A stretch of DNA of 64,000 nucleotides from an uncultured Prochlorococcus sp. (GCA_902564695.1 CACFCB010000001.1:124001-188000); one strand, 5' to 3'. Shown: positions 29,778 to 41,018, counted from the stretch's first letter. Notes: a model not told the origin generated them from the sequence alone. Translations and numbers: made by a program.

Positions 29778-29933
29778 CTATTTTTTTAGAATTTTGTGCG
29801 AATGTCTTTTTTTTCGAGACTTAACCATACGTTTAGATTTTTTTGAAAGTGAGTAAATTTCAACTTTATTTAAAATAAAACCTAGAATTGAAAACAAAAT
29901 AATCAATAAAAAAAATATTAGAAAGGCTTTCAT
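29778..29933 (-). CDS. 51-aa membrane sORF (below ORF track cutoff)
   Basis: MKAFLIFFLLIILFSILGFILNKVEIYSLSKKSKRMVKSRKKRHSHKILKK read from the reverse strand; TM plus very basic tail. Confidence 0.45.
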   Translation of the reverse strand: MKAFLIFFLLIILFSILGFILNKVEIYSLSKKSKRMVKSRKKRHSHKILKK

Positions 29934-30114
29934 GTTGAAATAAGATTATTAATATATAATAATGATTTTAATAGTATATGTTTAAAGAAAGAAAGGAATT
30001 TATATATTCTAAGGATTACTTTTATCTATAACTTATTAAGTTTTGTTTGACTATTGATTAATGACTTGTTTTTAGTTGATTTTCTTGCTAAAAAATAATA
30101 TATGTTTCAAAATA

Positions 30115-30213
30115 ATGGATAGTACTATTCTGTCCATTGTTGTTTTAGTTTTTGTTGCCATGGTTGTAGTTGGTTGGCTAGAACTAATCCAAGAATTTTT
30201 TGTTCACATATAA
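30115..30213 (+). CDS. 32-aa single-TM sORF (below ORF track cutoff)
   Basis: MDSTILSIVVLVFVAMVVVGWLELIQEFFVHI, directly upstream of the NdhF-like ORF. Confidence 0.45.
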   Translation: MDSTILSIVVLVFVAMVVVGWLELIQEFFVHI

Positions 30214-30234
30214 AAGAAAGCTTATTTTGTAGCT

Positions 30235-30687
30235 ATGTTATTAAATCTTACTTGGTTGATTCCTGGCCTTCCAATTAGTCTATCTGTCTTGATTGCAGTA
30301 CTTCTGTTAAGTTTTAGAAAGACGATGAATAGGTTGACAAAACCAGTATCATATTTAATTATTATTAGCCTTATTATTGCGGAAATAATTAATTTTGTTT
30401 TATTTAAGCAACATATAACTGGGAATATTTTACTTTTTGGAAATAATTTTAAGTTAACTGTTGATAACTCAGCTTTGCTATTTTCTCAGTCTATAGGGCT
30501 AATTTTTTTATTGATTATGCTTTTTTCATTTTTTAAATTAAAAAGACAAAATGGCTATGTTAGATACTTTACTTTTCTTGGATTACTGAGTGGACTTGTT
30601 TTTATGTTCTCTTTTAGTGGGAGTCCATTTCACAATATTTATGATCCTTTATTATCATTTTTAAATAGAACAGGTATATCTCTTTAA
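30235..30687 (+). CDS. NdhF N-terminal-domain-like hydrophobic protein (no antiporter core)
   Basis: MLLNLTWLIPGLPISLSVLIAVLLLSFRKTMNRLTKP...NNFKLTVDNSALLFSQSIGLIFLLIMLFS...GYVRYFTFLGLLSGLVFMFSFS resembles the first ~130 residues of NdhF; ends at 150 aa. Confidence 0.5.
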   Translation: MLLNLTWLIPGLPISLSVLIAVLLLSFRKTMNRLTKPVSYLIIISLIIAEIINFVLFKQHITGNILLFGNNFKLTVDNSALLFSQSIGLIFLLIMLFSFFKLKRQNGYVRYFTFLGLLSGLVFMFSFSGSPFHNIYDPLLSFLNRTGISL

Positions 30688-30803
30688 AATAGATTATTCT
30701 CTGATTTTATTAGGTATATGAGAATTAATTTAAGTTCAGATAAGTTCTAATATTATTTGAAGTTGTCATAAAATCTAAATTGTAATAAGCTTAATATAAT
30801 TTT

Positions 30804-32039
30804 TTGGATTTGGCTTTTGCTTTGAATGTTAATTCATCTTTAGATTTTCCTAAGAATATTGCATTAGTTCATGAATGGTTCTCTCCAAGATCTACTGGTG
30901 GTGCAGAGAAAGTTGTTCAAGTAATAGATGATTTATTAACTCAAATAGCATATAGACCAGAAATTTTTTCTTTAGTTAATTGTGAAAATTTGAAGAAAGG
31001 TAGTTGGTTATTCAACAGAAAAGTAAAGACTAGCTTTATCCAAGGATTACCATTTGGCATCTCACATGTTCAAAAATACCTACCCCTTTTGCCTTTTGCT
31101 ATTGAACAACTCGATTTAGAGGGATATCCATTGGTTATAAGCAGTAGTCATCTAGTAGCTAAAGGTGTTTTGACATCACCCGATCAGCTTCATATTAGTT
31201 ATGTTCATACACCTGTGAGATATGCCTGGGATCAAATGAATATATATTTGAAGCGTTCTTTTCTAAGTAAAATTGGGTTGGGCCCTTTAATTAGGTTTCA
31301 GCTGCATAATTTAAGGCAATGGGATCAATTAAGTAGCTCAAGAGTAGATTACTTGATAGCAAATTCAAATTTCACGGCAAAAAGGATTTGGAAATATTGG
31401 AGAAGGCCTTCTGAGGTCGTACATCCGCCGGTAAGTGTCAAGCGTTTTGAATGGAATAAGCCTAGAGAAGATTTCTTTCTGAGTGTCTGCAGATTAGTTC
31501 CTAATAAAAGAGTGGATTTACTAGTTAGAGCTTTTAATAAATTGAAATTGCCATTAATTGTGGTTGGAGATGGGGTCGAGAAAAGATATTTAGAAAATTT
31601 AGCAGGACCAACTGTTCAAATTCTTGGGTATCAAAGTATGGAGAAGGTCGAAGATTTAATGAGTCATTGCAGAGCTTTTGTTTATGCAGGGATTGAGGAC
31701 TTTGGAATCGCTCCAGTCGAGGCAATGGCCTCAGGAGCGCCTGTAATTGCTTTTGGAAAGGGAGGGGTTTTGGACACAGTTAAGTGTTTCAATATTAATC
31801 CTAGTAATGACTCAACTGGACTTTTGTTTTTTGATCAGACAGTTAAATCTTTGGTTGAAGCAATCGAATTTTTTGAATCAAAACAACTATGGAGAGATTT
31901 AAATCCTGAATTAATTCGGTATTGGGCTAATTCATTTTCTGAAGATTCATTCAAATTGAAATTCAGAAAAATTTTAAATAATGTATGGAATGATCATTTA
32001 AAATCTTGTGACATTGGATCTAGTGACCTTGGAGCTTGA
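30804..32039 (+). CDS. glycosyltransferase family 4 (GT-B)
   Basis: ALVHEWFSPRSTGGAEKVVQ, FFLSVCRLVPNKRVDLLVRAF, FGIAPVEAMASGAPVIAFGKGGVLDTV. Confidence 0.88.
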   Translation: MDLAFALNVNSSLDFPKNIALVHEWFSPRSTGGAEKVVQVIDDLLTQIAYRPEIFSLVNCENLKKGSWLFNRKVKTSFIQGLPFGISHVQKYLPLLPFAIEQLDLEGYPLVISSSHLVAKGVLTSPDQLHISYVHTPVRYAWDQMNIYLKRSFLSKIGLGPLIRFQLHNLRQWDQLSSSRVDYLIANSNFTAKRIWKYWRRPSEVVHPPVSVKRFEWNKPREDFFLSVCRLVPNKRVDLLVRAFNKLKLPLIVVGDGVEKRYLENLAGPTVQILGYQSMEKVEDLMSHCRAFVYAGIEDFGIAPVEAMASGAPVIAFGKGGVLDTVKCFNINPSNDSTGLLFFDQTVKSLVEAIEFFESKQLWRDLNPELIRYWANSFSEDSFKLKFRKILNNVWNDHLKSCDIGSSDLGA

Positions 32040-32107
32040 TCAAAAATTTTCTAATTAAGTAAGGTGTTAAAAGGTTGAAGTCATGAGCTTAACTAACTCA
32101 ATAATTT

Positions 32108-32860
32108 GTGCAAAATAATCCTGGAAAGTCATTATTACGATGGTCAGAGTTTCGAAAGGGCTCTCCTAGAATTCCATTTGAAGTAATTTCGAAAGAACCA
32201 TCTTTATTACCTGCTTCTGAACTAATAAGAAATCAGAGTAGATACGGACGCTCTATAAAAAGAACAGGCGATGTTATTTTCTCTTTAATGGTAATAACTC
32301 TTGGCTCTCCTGTATTTATCTTAATTGCAATTTTAGTAAAGTTAAGTTCTCCTGGATCTATCTTTTATGTGCAAAAAAGAGTAGGAAGAAATTATAGAGA
32401 ATTTGGATGTATTAAATTTAGAACAATGTATAAAGATGCTGATGAGTTGCTTCCCAATTTACTCGAGAAATATCCTCTTATGAGAAAGGAATTTGAGAAG
32501 GATTTTAAATTAAGACATGACCCTAGAATAACAAAATTAGGGAGATTTCTAAGACGCTCAAGTCTTGATGAACTACCACAATTTTTTAATGTTTTGAAAG
32601 GTGAAATGAGCGTTGTGGGCCCTAGACCAATTGTTAATAACGAAATTAATAAATATGGTGTTTTTATGGAAGAAGTTATATCTGTTAGACCAGGCCTAAC
32701 AGGATTGTGGCAAGTTAGTGGACGAAATAATCTTAGTTATAAAAAAAGGGTTCAATTGGATTTAGTTTACGCAAGAAAAAGAAGTTTTATACTTGATTTA
32801 GAAATAATTATTCTTACACTTGGTGTTTTATTGTTCCCTATGGATCGAGGGGCTTTTTGA
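32108..32860 (+). CDS. polyprenyl-phosphate sugar transferase (WcaJ/WbaP type)
   Basis: KRTGDVIFSLMVITLGSPVFILIAILVKLSSPGSIFYVQKRVGRN...FKFRTM-like...RRSSLDELPQFFNVLKGEMSVVGPRP...RPGLTGLWQVSGRN. Confidence 0.93.
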   Translation: MQNNPGKSLLRWSEFRKGSPRIPFEVISKEPSLLPASELIRNQSRYGRSIKRTGDVIFSLMVITLGSPVFILIAILVKLSSPGSIFYVQKRVGRNYREFGCIKFRTMYKDADELLPNLLEKYPLMRKEFEKDFKLRHDPRITKLGRFLRRSSLDELPQFFNVLKGEMSVVGPRPIVNNEINKYGVFMEEVISVRPGLTGLWQVSGRNNLSYKKRVQLDLVYARKRSFILDLEIIILTLGVLLFPMDRGAF

Positions 32861-32862
32861 AT

Positions 32863-33870
32863 TTAGTAATTTATAAACCTTATTACTAAAAAAATAAATA
32901 TAATCCAAATTAATTCTAGTCTAATGCTTAGGTCTAGTATCTTTTTAATTGATTCCTCATTTGCTATTGGATAAGACTTTGCAATAAATGGTTTTATCTT
33001 TTTCTTTCCCTTGTAAAAATTTATCCCTCCCATTCTTACACCAGCACAATAAGCGAAAATTGCCTCAGATATTCCCGAGTTTGGAGAAGAATCCATTAAA
33101 CCATCTTTCCATGCATTTCTAATTGTGCTTGCGATAGATTGTTTAGGTCTACAGCAAAAAGGGAGAGTTATTAAAACAATTCTTGATGGAATAAAGGTAA
33201 GGAAGTCGTCTAGTTTTGCACCAATAAAACCAAGCCATCTTAGATTTCCTTCTTTGTATCCAAGCATTGAATCAATAGTGCTAGAAGCTTTAAAGATCCA
33301 AACCATTGTTAATGGCCCTGGCATTAATTTGTTGAATTGCCAGACAATTATTCCAAGAAACATCCAAAACAAAGGAGCAAATATACCATCAACTGAATTT
33401 TCACTTGCTGTTTCAGCAGTTGCCCTAAGAATCTCATCTTTATCTAAATGTTCAACATCTCTACCAACAATTAAACTTAATTTTTCTCTTGCAGATTGAA
33501 TATTATCTGGTTTTATTTCTTTAGAAATTATATTAATAATCTCCATAACACTTTTATTAAGACTTCCTGATGCGAGTCCGCTGCTCAAAATAAAAATAAA
33601 AATAATTGTGCTAAAAAAAGGAATATGGATTTCAAATTTTAGAAATAATCTTTCTATAAACCATCCAGAAATACCGCTTAAAAATACAATAATAAAAGTG
33701 ATTATTCCCCCTCCAATATAAAGTTTTAATTTATTTCCATTAGCAATATCTTCCGTCAATCTCTTTAAGAAGTTAATACCCGCACCCATCAATTCAACTG
33801 GATGTGGCAAGTTTTCCGGATCGCCTAATAAAAGATCTAAAAGTATTGCTCCGAATATGAGGTATGAGAT
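32863..33870 (-). CDS. cobD: adenosylcobinamide-phosphate synthase (cobalamin biosynthesis)
   Basis: ATAETASENSVDGIFAPLFWMFLG, TIDSMLGYKEGNLRWLGFIGAKLDD. The conserved LLLGDPENLPHPVELMG lies partly upstream of the track's TTG start, so the true start is unclear (see findings). Confidence 0.85.
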   Translation of the reverse strand: MSYLIFGAILLDLLLGDPENLPHPVELMGAGINFLKRLTEDIANGNKLKLYIGGGIITFIIVFLSGISGWFIERLFLKFEIHIPFFSTIIFIFILSSGLASGSLNKSVMEIINIISKEIKPDNIQSAREKLSLIVGRDVEHLDKDEILRATAETASENSVDGIFAPLFWMFLGIIVWQFNKLMPGPLTMVWIFKASSTIDSMLGYKEGNLRWLGFIGAKLDDFLTFIPSRIVLITLPFCCRPKQSIASTIRNAWKDGLMDSSPNSGISEAIFAYCAGVRMGGINFYKGKKKIKPFIAKSYPIANEESIKKILDLSIRLELIWIIFIFLVIRFINY

Positions 33871-33875
33871 GGCTC

Positions 33876-34895
<1,020 letters not shown>

Positions 34896-34998
34896 TTAAG
34901 GCTGAGCTTACGAAATAGAGTGCTATTGAAACCACTTTCTTTGATATATTTTTTTGACTATCAAGACAATTAAGCCAATAAGTCTAGTGAATGAATCG

Positions 34999-35601
34999 TC
35001 AACTTTCACTTGGATGAGTTATTACTCTGTCTATTAGGCCATAGTTTTTTGCTTCTTCTGCGCTTAAAAAATAATCACGATCAGTATCTTTTTCTATTTT
35101 TTCAAATGTTTGTCCTGTCATCTCTGCCATTGATTTATTAAGCATTTCTTTTATTCGGAGAATTTCTCGTGCTTCAATTTCTATATCGCTTGCTTGCCTT
35201 TGAGCAGTTCCACCGAGTGGTTGGTGAATCATGATTCGGCTATGAGGAAGGGCAAGCCTTTTCCCTTTTGTACCTGCAGATAATAAAAATGCACCCATAG
35301 AGGCGGCCAATCCAACGCAAATAGTTACAAGGTCACTTTTGACGTATTTCATGGTGTCATATATTGCTAAACCAGCGGTTACTGAGCCTCCAGGACTATT
35401 GATATAAAGATAAATAGGTTTGCTACTGTCTTCAGAATCAAGATAAAGCATTTGTGCAACTAGACTGTTAGCAATGCCATCATTGACTTCTTGTCCAAGA
35501 AATAAAATTCTCTCTGCACCAAGTCGTGTATATATATCTACCCATCTTTCGTATTGACTTCCTGGAAGTCGGTATGGAACGCTTGGAGTACCTATTGGCA
35601 T
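34999..35601 (-). CDS. clpP3: ATP-dependent Clp protease subunit ClpP (ClpP3-like, catalytic Ser present)
   Basis: [35 protein letters not shown]. Confidence 0.93.
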   Translation of the reverse strand: MPIGTPSVPYRLPGSQYERWVDIYTRLGAERILFLGQEVNDGIANSLVAQMLYLDSEDSSKPIYLYINSPGGSVTAGLAIYDTMKYVKSDLVTICVGLAASMGAFLLSAGTKGKRLALPHSRIMIHQPLGGTAQRQASDIEIEAREILRIKEMLNKSMAEMTGQTFEKIEKDTDRDYFLSAEEAKNYGLIDRVITHPSES

Positions 35602-35666
35602 GGCTGATTAATGTGGAATGTTTAGTAATTGAAATTTAAAAAAAATTTATTAAAAAAATAGATAAA

Positions 35667-36341
35667 TTAACTGGGTAAAACTTTTTCGCCTGGCAAGTCT
35701 TTTCTACTTGTCAGAACGCGATCAATTACACCATATTTTACTGCTTCCTGAGGGTTGAGGTAGCTCATTCGATCTGAGTCTTTTGATAATTGCTCTACTG
35801 ACCTTCCCGTGTTTTGACTAAGGATTTCTAGCATTGCTTTTTTGTTATGAATAACTTCTTTCGCTCTGATTTGAATATCAGTTGCTTGGCCTTGTGCTCC
35901 ACTCCTGGGCTGATGAAGAACAATGGAGGCGTGAGGTAATGCTGCTCTATGTCCTTTCGTACCTGCTGAGAGGATTACTGCTGCTGTCCCCATTGCTTGA
36001 CCAATACAAATTGTGTGAACAGGCGGTTTTACGTATTTCAACGTATCACAAATTGCAAAAGCTTCTGTTTCGAATCCAATTGCATCACCTGTGTACCAAC
36101 TTGTTCCAGTTGAATTTATGTAGAAATAGATAGGTTTTTCTGAATTATCAAATTCTAGAAAAAGAAGTTGAGCAATTATTAGCTCAGTGACATCCATCCC
36201 AAGCTGTCTTTTGGCGTCGTCATCAGAGAATAATGGCAAGCCTAAATAAACTATCCTCTCTTTTAGAAGAAGTGATGGTAAATCAGGCGGTGGAGTTCTC
36301 ATTACGGCAGAATCGCCATAATACGGAGCAGATGTAGTCAT
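35667..36341 (-). CDS. clpR: ClpP-like subunit ClpR (catalytic Ser position is Gly)
   Basis: GQAMGTAAVILSAGTKGHRAALPHASIVLHQPRSG, aligned to [14 protein letters not shown] of the adjacent ClpP. Confidence 0.88.
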   Translation of the reverse strand: MTTSAPYYGDSAVMRTPPPDLPSLLLKERIVYLGLPLFSDDDAKRQLGMDVTELIIAQLLFLEFDNSEKPIYFYINSTGTSWYTGDAIGFETEAFAICDTLKYVKPPVHTICIGQAMGTAAVILSAGTKGHRAALPHASIVLHQPRSGAQGQATDIQIRAKEVIHNKKAMLEILSQNTGRSVEQLSKDSDRMSYLNPQEAVKYGVIDRVLTSRKDLPGEKVLPS

Positions 36342-36380
36342 ATGAAGTTTAAGTTTTCTTGGATTGGAGCCTAGCTAGAT

Positions 36381-37490
36381 CTAGCCTTGAGAGGCTTTTC
36401 TTGATTCAAATTTGTTTGGGGGCTGATCATTGGAAGCTTTACTAAACACCATCCGGCCAGTTGGTGTTTGTAATGCCCCAGTTACAACTACTTCTATTCT
36501 TTTACCGATCCATTGGAGCCCCTCCTCGATAACAACCATTGTTCCATCCTCAAGATAGGCAATACCTTGAGAATTTTCCTTACCTTCTCTAACTACTTTT
36601 AAATTTAGCTTTTCACCAGGTTGAACTTCAGGCCTTACTGCAAGAACTAAATCACTTAGATTCAAAACTTTTATCTCTTGCACTTGTGCAACCTGAGACA
36701 AGTTGTAATCAACGGTTATTAGTATTCCTGATATGTCTGAAGTTAATTTTAAAAGAACTTCATCTGTTCCTTCTCCTTCGTATTTTGTACTATTTATTAC
36801 TAATCTTCTTCCATAACTTTCTCTTAGTTGGTTTAACAATTTTAGTCCTCTTCTTCCTTTTCCTCTCTTTTCGCTATTGCTTGAATCAGCTAGTTTTTGC
36901 AGTTCATCCATTACAGATTGGGCAACAATTAGTTGACCTTCTATTAATCCCAAACTAAGCAGAGCCTTTATTCGACCATCAATTATTATACTTGTGTCTA
37001 AAATTTTTGCGCTGGCTGGAGTTAGTATTCCATCTGCCATTAATAAAGATTCAGTGCTATTTGGATTGAAAAGACGAATAACAGTTCGACCATGAACATC
37101 AGCAAGGTTGTATCCAAGAACCCCAAAGAAAATATTGCTAAGAACAGCAAATATAGGTTTTACAAAAAATAATTCAGTTGGTAAAGGTAATAATAGTACA
37201 GGTACTAATAATAAGGTTGCTATTAACAGACCAAGAACAATGCCAACTGATCTACTTATTAGTAAATCAGTTGGCATTGTTCTTATTCTTGTTGTTAATT
37301 TATTTTTAAATTGCTGAAAAAGAAAAGCTATTAAAAGACCTACTAAAGCTGTTAATCCTGATAAAGCAATTTTTAAATTTTTTAGATTAGTAATTTGATC
37401 TAAAGTTTCTTGAGGTAACCAATTGACCCCAATCCATCCGGTGATTGCACCTGAAATGAGAAATAAAACCAGGATAACTAGATCTGCCAT
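36381..37490 (-). CDS. membrane-anchored PIN/TRAM domain protein
   Basis: N-terminal TM helices, ILDTSIIIDGRIKALLSLGLIEG (PIN), ITVDYNLSQVAQVQ, C-terminal TRAM-like VVREGKENSQGIAYLEDGTMVVIE. Confidence 0.9.
   Translation of the reverse strand: MADLVILVLFLISGAITGWIGVNWLPQETLDQITNLKNLKIALSGLTALVGLLIAFLFQQFKNKLTTRIRTMPTDLLISRSVGIVLGLLIATLLLVPVLLLPLPTELFFVKPIFAVLSNIFFGVLGYNLADVHGRTVIRLFNPNSTESLLMADGILTPASAKILDTSIIIDGRIKALLSLGLIEGQLIVAQSVMDELQKLADSSNSEKRGKGRRGLKLLNQLRESYGRRLVINSTKYEGEGTDEVLLKLTSDISGILITVDYNLSQVAQVQEIKVLNLSDLVLAVRPEVQPGEKLNLKVVREGKENSQGIAYLEDGTMVVIEEGLQWIGKRIEVVVTGALQTPTGRMVFSKASNDQPPNKFESRKASQG
37233..37284. repeat. 19-bp perfect inverted repeat within the PIN/TRAM CDS
   Basis: AAGAACAATGCCAACTGAT (37233-37251) and ATCAGTTGGCATTGTTCTT (37266-37284) are exact reverse complements; a further TACT/AGTA pairing sits inside the spacer. 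Confidence 0.97.
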
Positions 37491-37598
37491 ATGTTCAGGT
37501 TATGCTTGCTTCCCGTTTTTTTCTAAAGCTTTATTTATTTTCAAAGATTTGGGTTGTAAAAATGACGATTTTTTTGGGTTTATATATACGGGGAACCG

Positions 37599-38822
37599 AT
37601 GGTAAGACCCCCAAGAAGTGCATATGTGCACATACCTTTTTGCCATAAAAGATGTTTTTACTGTGATTTTTCCATTATCCCTTTAGGTGATAGCGCCGGA
37701 GCTCCAAGCAGTCCAGGGATAACTTCCATAAACTCATATTTGGATTTATTGCATAGAGAGATATCACTTTCCCCAAAAGGTCCTCCTTTATCAACTATTT
37801 ATTTTGGCGGTGGAACGCCTTCGTTGTTGAAAAAAGATGAGATTGCAAGTTTGTTAGAAAACCTTCAGAGGAAATTTGGATTTCAAGATGGAGCAGAGAT
37901 CACTTTGGAGGTTGATCCCGCGACATTTTTAGAAAATGATCTTGAAGAATATTTAACAATAGGAGTTAATAGATTGAGCTTGGGTGGACAGGCTTTTGAA
38001 GACACTACATTAGCTTTGATAGGGAGAAAGCATAATCGCTCCCAATTAATAGAGGCATGTCATTGGGTTAATAACTTATTTAAAAGAAGAATGTTAAGAA
38101 CCTGGAGCCTTGATTTGATTCAAAATCTACCAGGAATGAATTTAAATAGTTGGACTAAAGAGCTAGAACAAGCTGTTCATACTGAAGCCCCACATTTATC
38201 AATTTATGATTTATCTATTGAACCAGACACAGTTTTTGGACGCAGGCATAAAAAGGGTAATTTGAATATCCCAAATGAAGCTGTAGCGCAAGAAATTGAT
38301 TTAAAAACTAATCAATTTTTAAAAAGTAGGGGTTTTTCTAGGTATGAGATATCTAGTTATTCTTTACCTGGACATGCATCTCGTCATAATCGAATGTATT
38401 GGAGTGGCTCAGGATGGTGGGGTTTCGGGATGGGAGCAACAAGTGCTCCATGGGGGGAGAGATTTTCTAGGCCTAGAACAATTGCTGGATACAAAAAATG
38501 GATTGATCAGCAAGAAAATCAATTACTTGAAAAAACTTTATTTGCTAAGGACTCAAGCCCTATGCCATTGGATGAATTATTGATGGTTGGACTTCGAAGA
38601 AGGGAAGGTGTTCATATCCTGGAACTTGCCAAACAGTCTGGTTGGACTCAACAAGAATGTGATGAAAACTTTAAATTATTGGATAAATATTGGCTAAAAT
38701 TTTTAAAAGATGGTTATTTAATTAAAAAAAATGGAAGGTATTTTTTGAGTAATCCTAAAGGGATGCAAATTAGTAATCAGATTTTGATTGAGATGTATTT
38801 GTGGTGGGACTCTCTTGATTGA
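37599..38822 (+). CDS. hemW: radical SAM HemW-like (coproporphyrinogen III oxidase-like) protein
   Basis: [55 protein letters not shown]. Confidence 0.92.
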   Translation: MVRPPRSAYVHIPFCHKRCFYCDFSIIPLGDSAGAPSSPGITSINSYLDLLHREISLSPKGPPLSTIYFGGGTPSLLKKDEIASLLENLQRKFGFQDGAEITLEVDPATFLENDLEEYLTIGVNRLSLGGQAFEDTTLALIGRKHNRSQLIEACHWVNNLFKRRMLRTWSLDLIQNLPGMNLNSWTKELEQAVHTEAPHLSIYDLSIEPDTVFGRRHKKGNLNIPNEAVAQEIDLKTNQFLKSRGFSRYEISSYSLPGHASRHNRMYWSGSGWWGFGMGATSAPWGERFSRPRTIAGYKKWIDQQENQLLEKTLFAKDSSPMPLDELLMVGLRRREGVHILELAKQSGWTQQECDENFKLLDKYWLKFLKDGYLIKKNGRYFLSNPKGMQISNQILIEMYLWWDSLD

Positions 38823-39588
38823 GATTTGTAGATTCAATCCATTTTTTTAGCGCATTTATACAAAGTTCTCGTCCTGGCAAAAAAGGTTTTGCAAAAGGAG
38901 GTTGATCGCTTGATAGGCCAAGAATATCTGCTGTGACTCTTACTTGTCCATCACAATCTTTTCCTGCTCCTATTCCAATAACAGGGATTGTTAAACTCTT
39001 TTTTAATTTGCTGGCAATTTCTCCAGGAATATGTTCAAGCACAATTGCAAAACATCCAGATTCTTGCAGCATTTTTGAATCCTTAATAATTTTATCTTGA
39101 CCACTTTTATCTCTTGCTTGTGCCTTGTATCCAAGTTGATGAACTGATTGAGGAGTTAATCCAAGATGTCCCATTACTGGTATACCCATTCTTACAAGTC
39201 TTTTGATAACTAATACAGTCTCAGGCTCAGCTCCTTCTAGCTTCACTGCTGAAGCACAGGAGTTTTTTAAGAGTGTTCCTGCTGCTTCAACTGCCTTGTC
39301 TTCACCACATTGATAGCTTAGGAAAGGTAGATCACAGATAACTAATGGTTGCTTCGACGGTGGTTTGGAAAAACCTCTACAAACAGCTTGAGTATGATGA
39401 AGCATCTGGTCAAGGGTTACGGGGAGAGTGGTCGTGTGTCCTAAAACAACCATTCCAAGAGAATCCCCCACTAAAACTACATCAGCACCTGAAGCTTCAA
39501 CAATTGAGGATGATATTGCATCCCAAGCAGTTAATACAGTTATCTGTTTCCCTAACTCTTTAAAACGAACCAATTCTGTCGTTAGCAT
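38770..39588 (-). CDS. panB: 3-methyl-2-oxobutanoate hydroxymethyltransferase
   Basis: [50 protein letters not shown]-like, [16 protein letters not shown]. Confidence 0.95.
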   Translation of the reverse strand: MLTTELVRFKELGKQITVLTAWDAISSSIVEASGADVVLVGDSLGMVVLGHTTTLPVTLDQMLHHTQAVCRGFSKPPSKQPLVICDLPFLSYQCGEDKAVEAAGTLLKNSCASAVKLEGAEPETVLVIKRLVRMGIPVMGHLGLTPQSVHQLGYKAQARDKSGQDKIIKDSKMLQESGCFAIVLEHIPGEIASKLKKSLTIPVIGIGAGKDCDGQVRVTADILGLSSDQPPFAKPFLPGRELCINALKKWIESTNLNQESPTTNTSQSKSDY

Positions 39589-39628
39589 TTAATTTTCAAT
39601 AACGGGATTAACTATTGCTAGAATATTA

Positions 39629-39726
39629 GTGACTCGGCCCCATGCGGCTGTGACGCCTAAATCTGGTCAGGACCGGAAGGTAGCAGCCATATGGGATGCT
39701 CAAAGCAGGCGTGGATTCCGGGTCAC
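39629..39726 (+). ncRNA. ffs: signal recognition particle RNA (4.5S type)
   Basis: GGTCAGGACCGGAAGGTAGCAGCC core with closing stem GTGACTCGG...CCGGGTCAC. Confidence 0.95.
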
Positions 39727-39751
39727 CTTAATCAAAGTAAATTTATAACTT

Positions 39752-40861
39752 TCAACGATTTTGTCTTAAACGTAAAAACTCGGGTATTGATGCACCAGAT
39801 TCCTTACTTTCTGATTGTTCATAAAGAGATTGAGGAGAGAGTCTTGCCCTTGTTCTTTCATTTGAATAAGTTGGATTACTGTCAAACCCCGTGGCAATCA
39901 CGGTAACCTGAATCTCACCCTCGAGTTTTTCATCAACAACTGTGCCGACAATAATATTAGCCTCAGGATCAACTACATCTGATATAACCTCAGAAGCAGA
40001 GGTCATATCTTCAAGAGTCATATCTTTCCCTCCAGTAATATTTATTACACATCCTTTTGCTCCATTAATTCGAGCAGCTTCTAATAAAGGACTATTTATT
40101 GCAGCTTGAGCAGCTTCTAGGGCTCTTGATCTACCTGAGCCTAAGCCAATACCTAAGAGAGCTGTACCAGCTTCTGTCATAACTGATCGGACATCCGCAA
40201 AATCTACATTTACTAAACCTGGACATGTGATTATGTCACTTATTCCTTGAACCCCCTTCATTAGAACGTCATCAGCACTTCTGAAAGCTTCTTGCAAAGG
40301 TGCTCCAGAAATTACGTCTTTGAGTCTGTCATTAGGAATAACAATTAATGTGTCAACGTTTTCAGCAAGCCTTGCAATACCTTCATCGGCTTGCCTTAAT
40401 CGACGTTTTCCTTCAAAACTAAATGGTTTTGTTACTATTCCTACGGTTAAAGCACCACTCTCTTTGGCTACTTGAGCAACAACTGGGGCTGCACCTGTTC
40501 CAGTTCCTCCTCCCATCCCAGCAGCAATGAAAACTAGGTCTACACCCTCTAAGGCTTGCTGAAGATCGGTTTTTGATTCTTCTGCGGCTTTTTGTCCAAT
40601 ACTTGGATTACCACCTGCACCAAGACCCCTGGTTAGAGTTTGACCTAACTGAACTCTATTAGTTGCAGATGATTGGATTAAAGCTTGAGCGTCTGTATTA
40701 AGTACTCGATAGGTGACTCCGTCAAGATCACTACTGATCATCCGGTTTACGGCATTACTGCCTCCTCCTCCAACACCAATAACCTCAATACGGGCAGATT
40801 GGCTGGGTAGGATTCCATTATCCATGTTGAAATTTGATTTGCTTCCAATTCCCATCACCAT
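39752..40861 (-). CDS. ftsZ: cell division protein FtsZ
   Basis: [35 protein letters not shown], tubulin-like GTPase. Confidence 0.98.
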   Translation of the reverse strand: MVMGIGSKSNFNMDNGILPSQSARIEVIGVGGGGSNAVNRMISSDLDGVTYRVLNTDAQALIQSSATNRVQLGQTLTRGLGAGGNPSIGQKAAEESKTDLQQALEGVDLVFIAAGMGGGTGTGAAPVVAQVAKESGALTVGIVTKPFSFEGKRRLRQADEGIARLAENVDTLIVIPNDRLKDVISGAPLQEAFRSADDVLMKGVQGISDIITCPGLVNVDFADVRSVMTEAGTALLGIGLGSGRSRALEAAQAAINSPLLEAARINGAKGCVINITGGKDMTLEDMTSASEVISDVVDPEANIIVGTVVDEKLEGEIQVTVIATGFDSNPTYSNERTRARLSPQSLYEQSESKESGASIPEFLRLRQNR

Positions 40862-41018
40862 ATTCAGTGTTAGAACTCTTTTTGGGCATTATGAACATCA
40901 TCCATGATTTCTGTTGGTTTGTTAGTACAAATTGATTAACAAATTAATTTACTTGATTTATCAAGATTGACTCTTGATTTTTGAAGAATGCATAAAAAAG
41001 CCAGTTATTGCAACCTCT

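Noticed and set aside
33125-33499. 124-aa antisense ORF inside cobD
   Set aside because: Shadow ORF opposite a conserved gene with no recognisable domain.
37108-37317. Plus-strand ORF opposite the PIN/TRAM gene
   Set aside because: Its resemblance to the sense protein comes entirely from the inverted repeat. There is no independent coding evidence.
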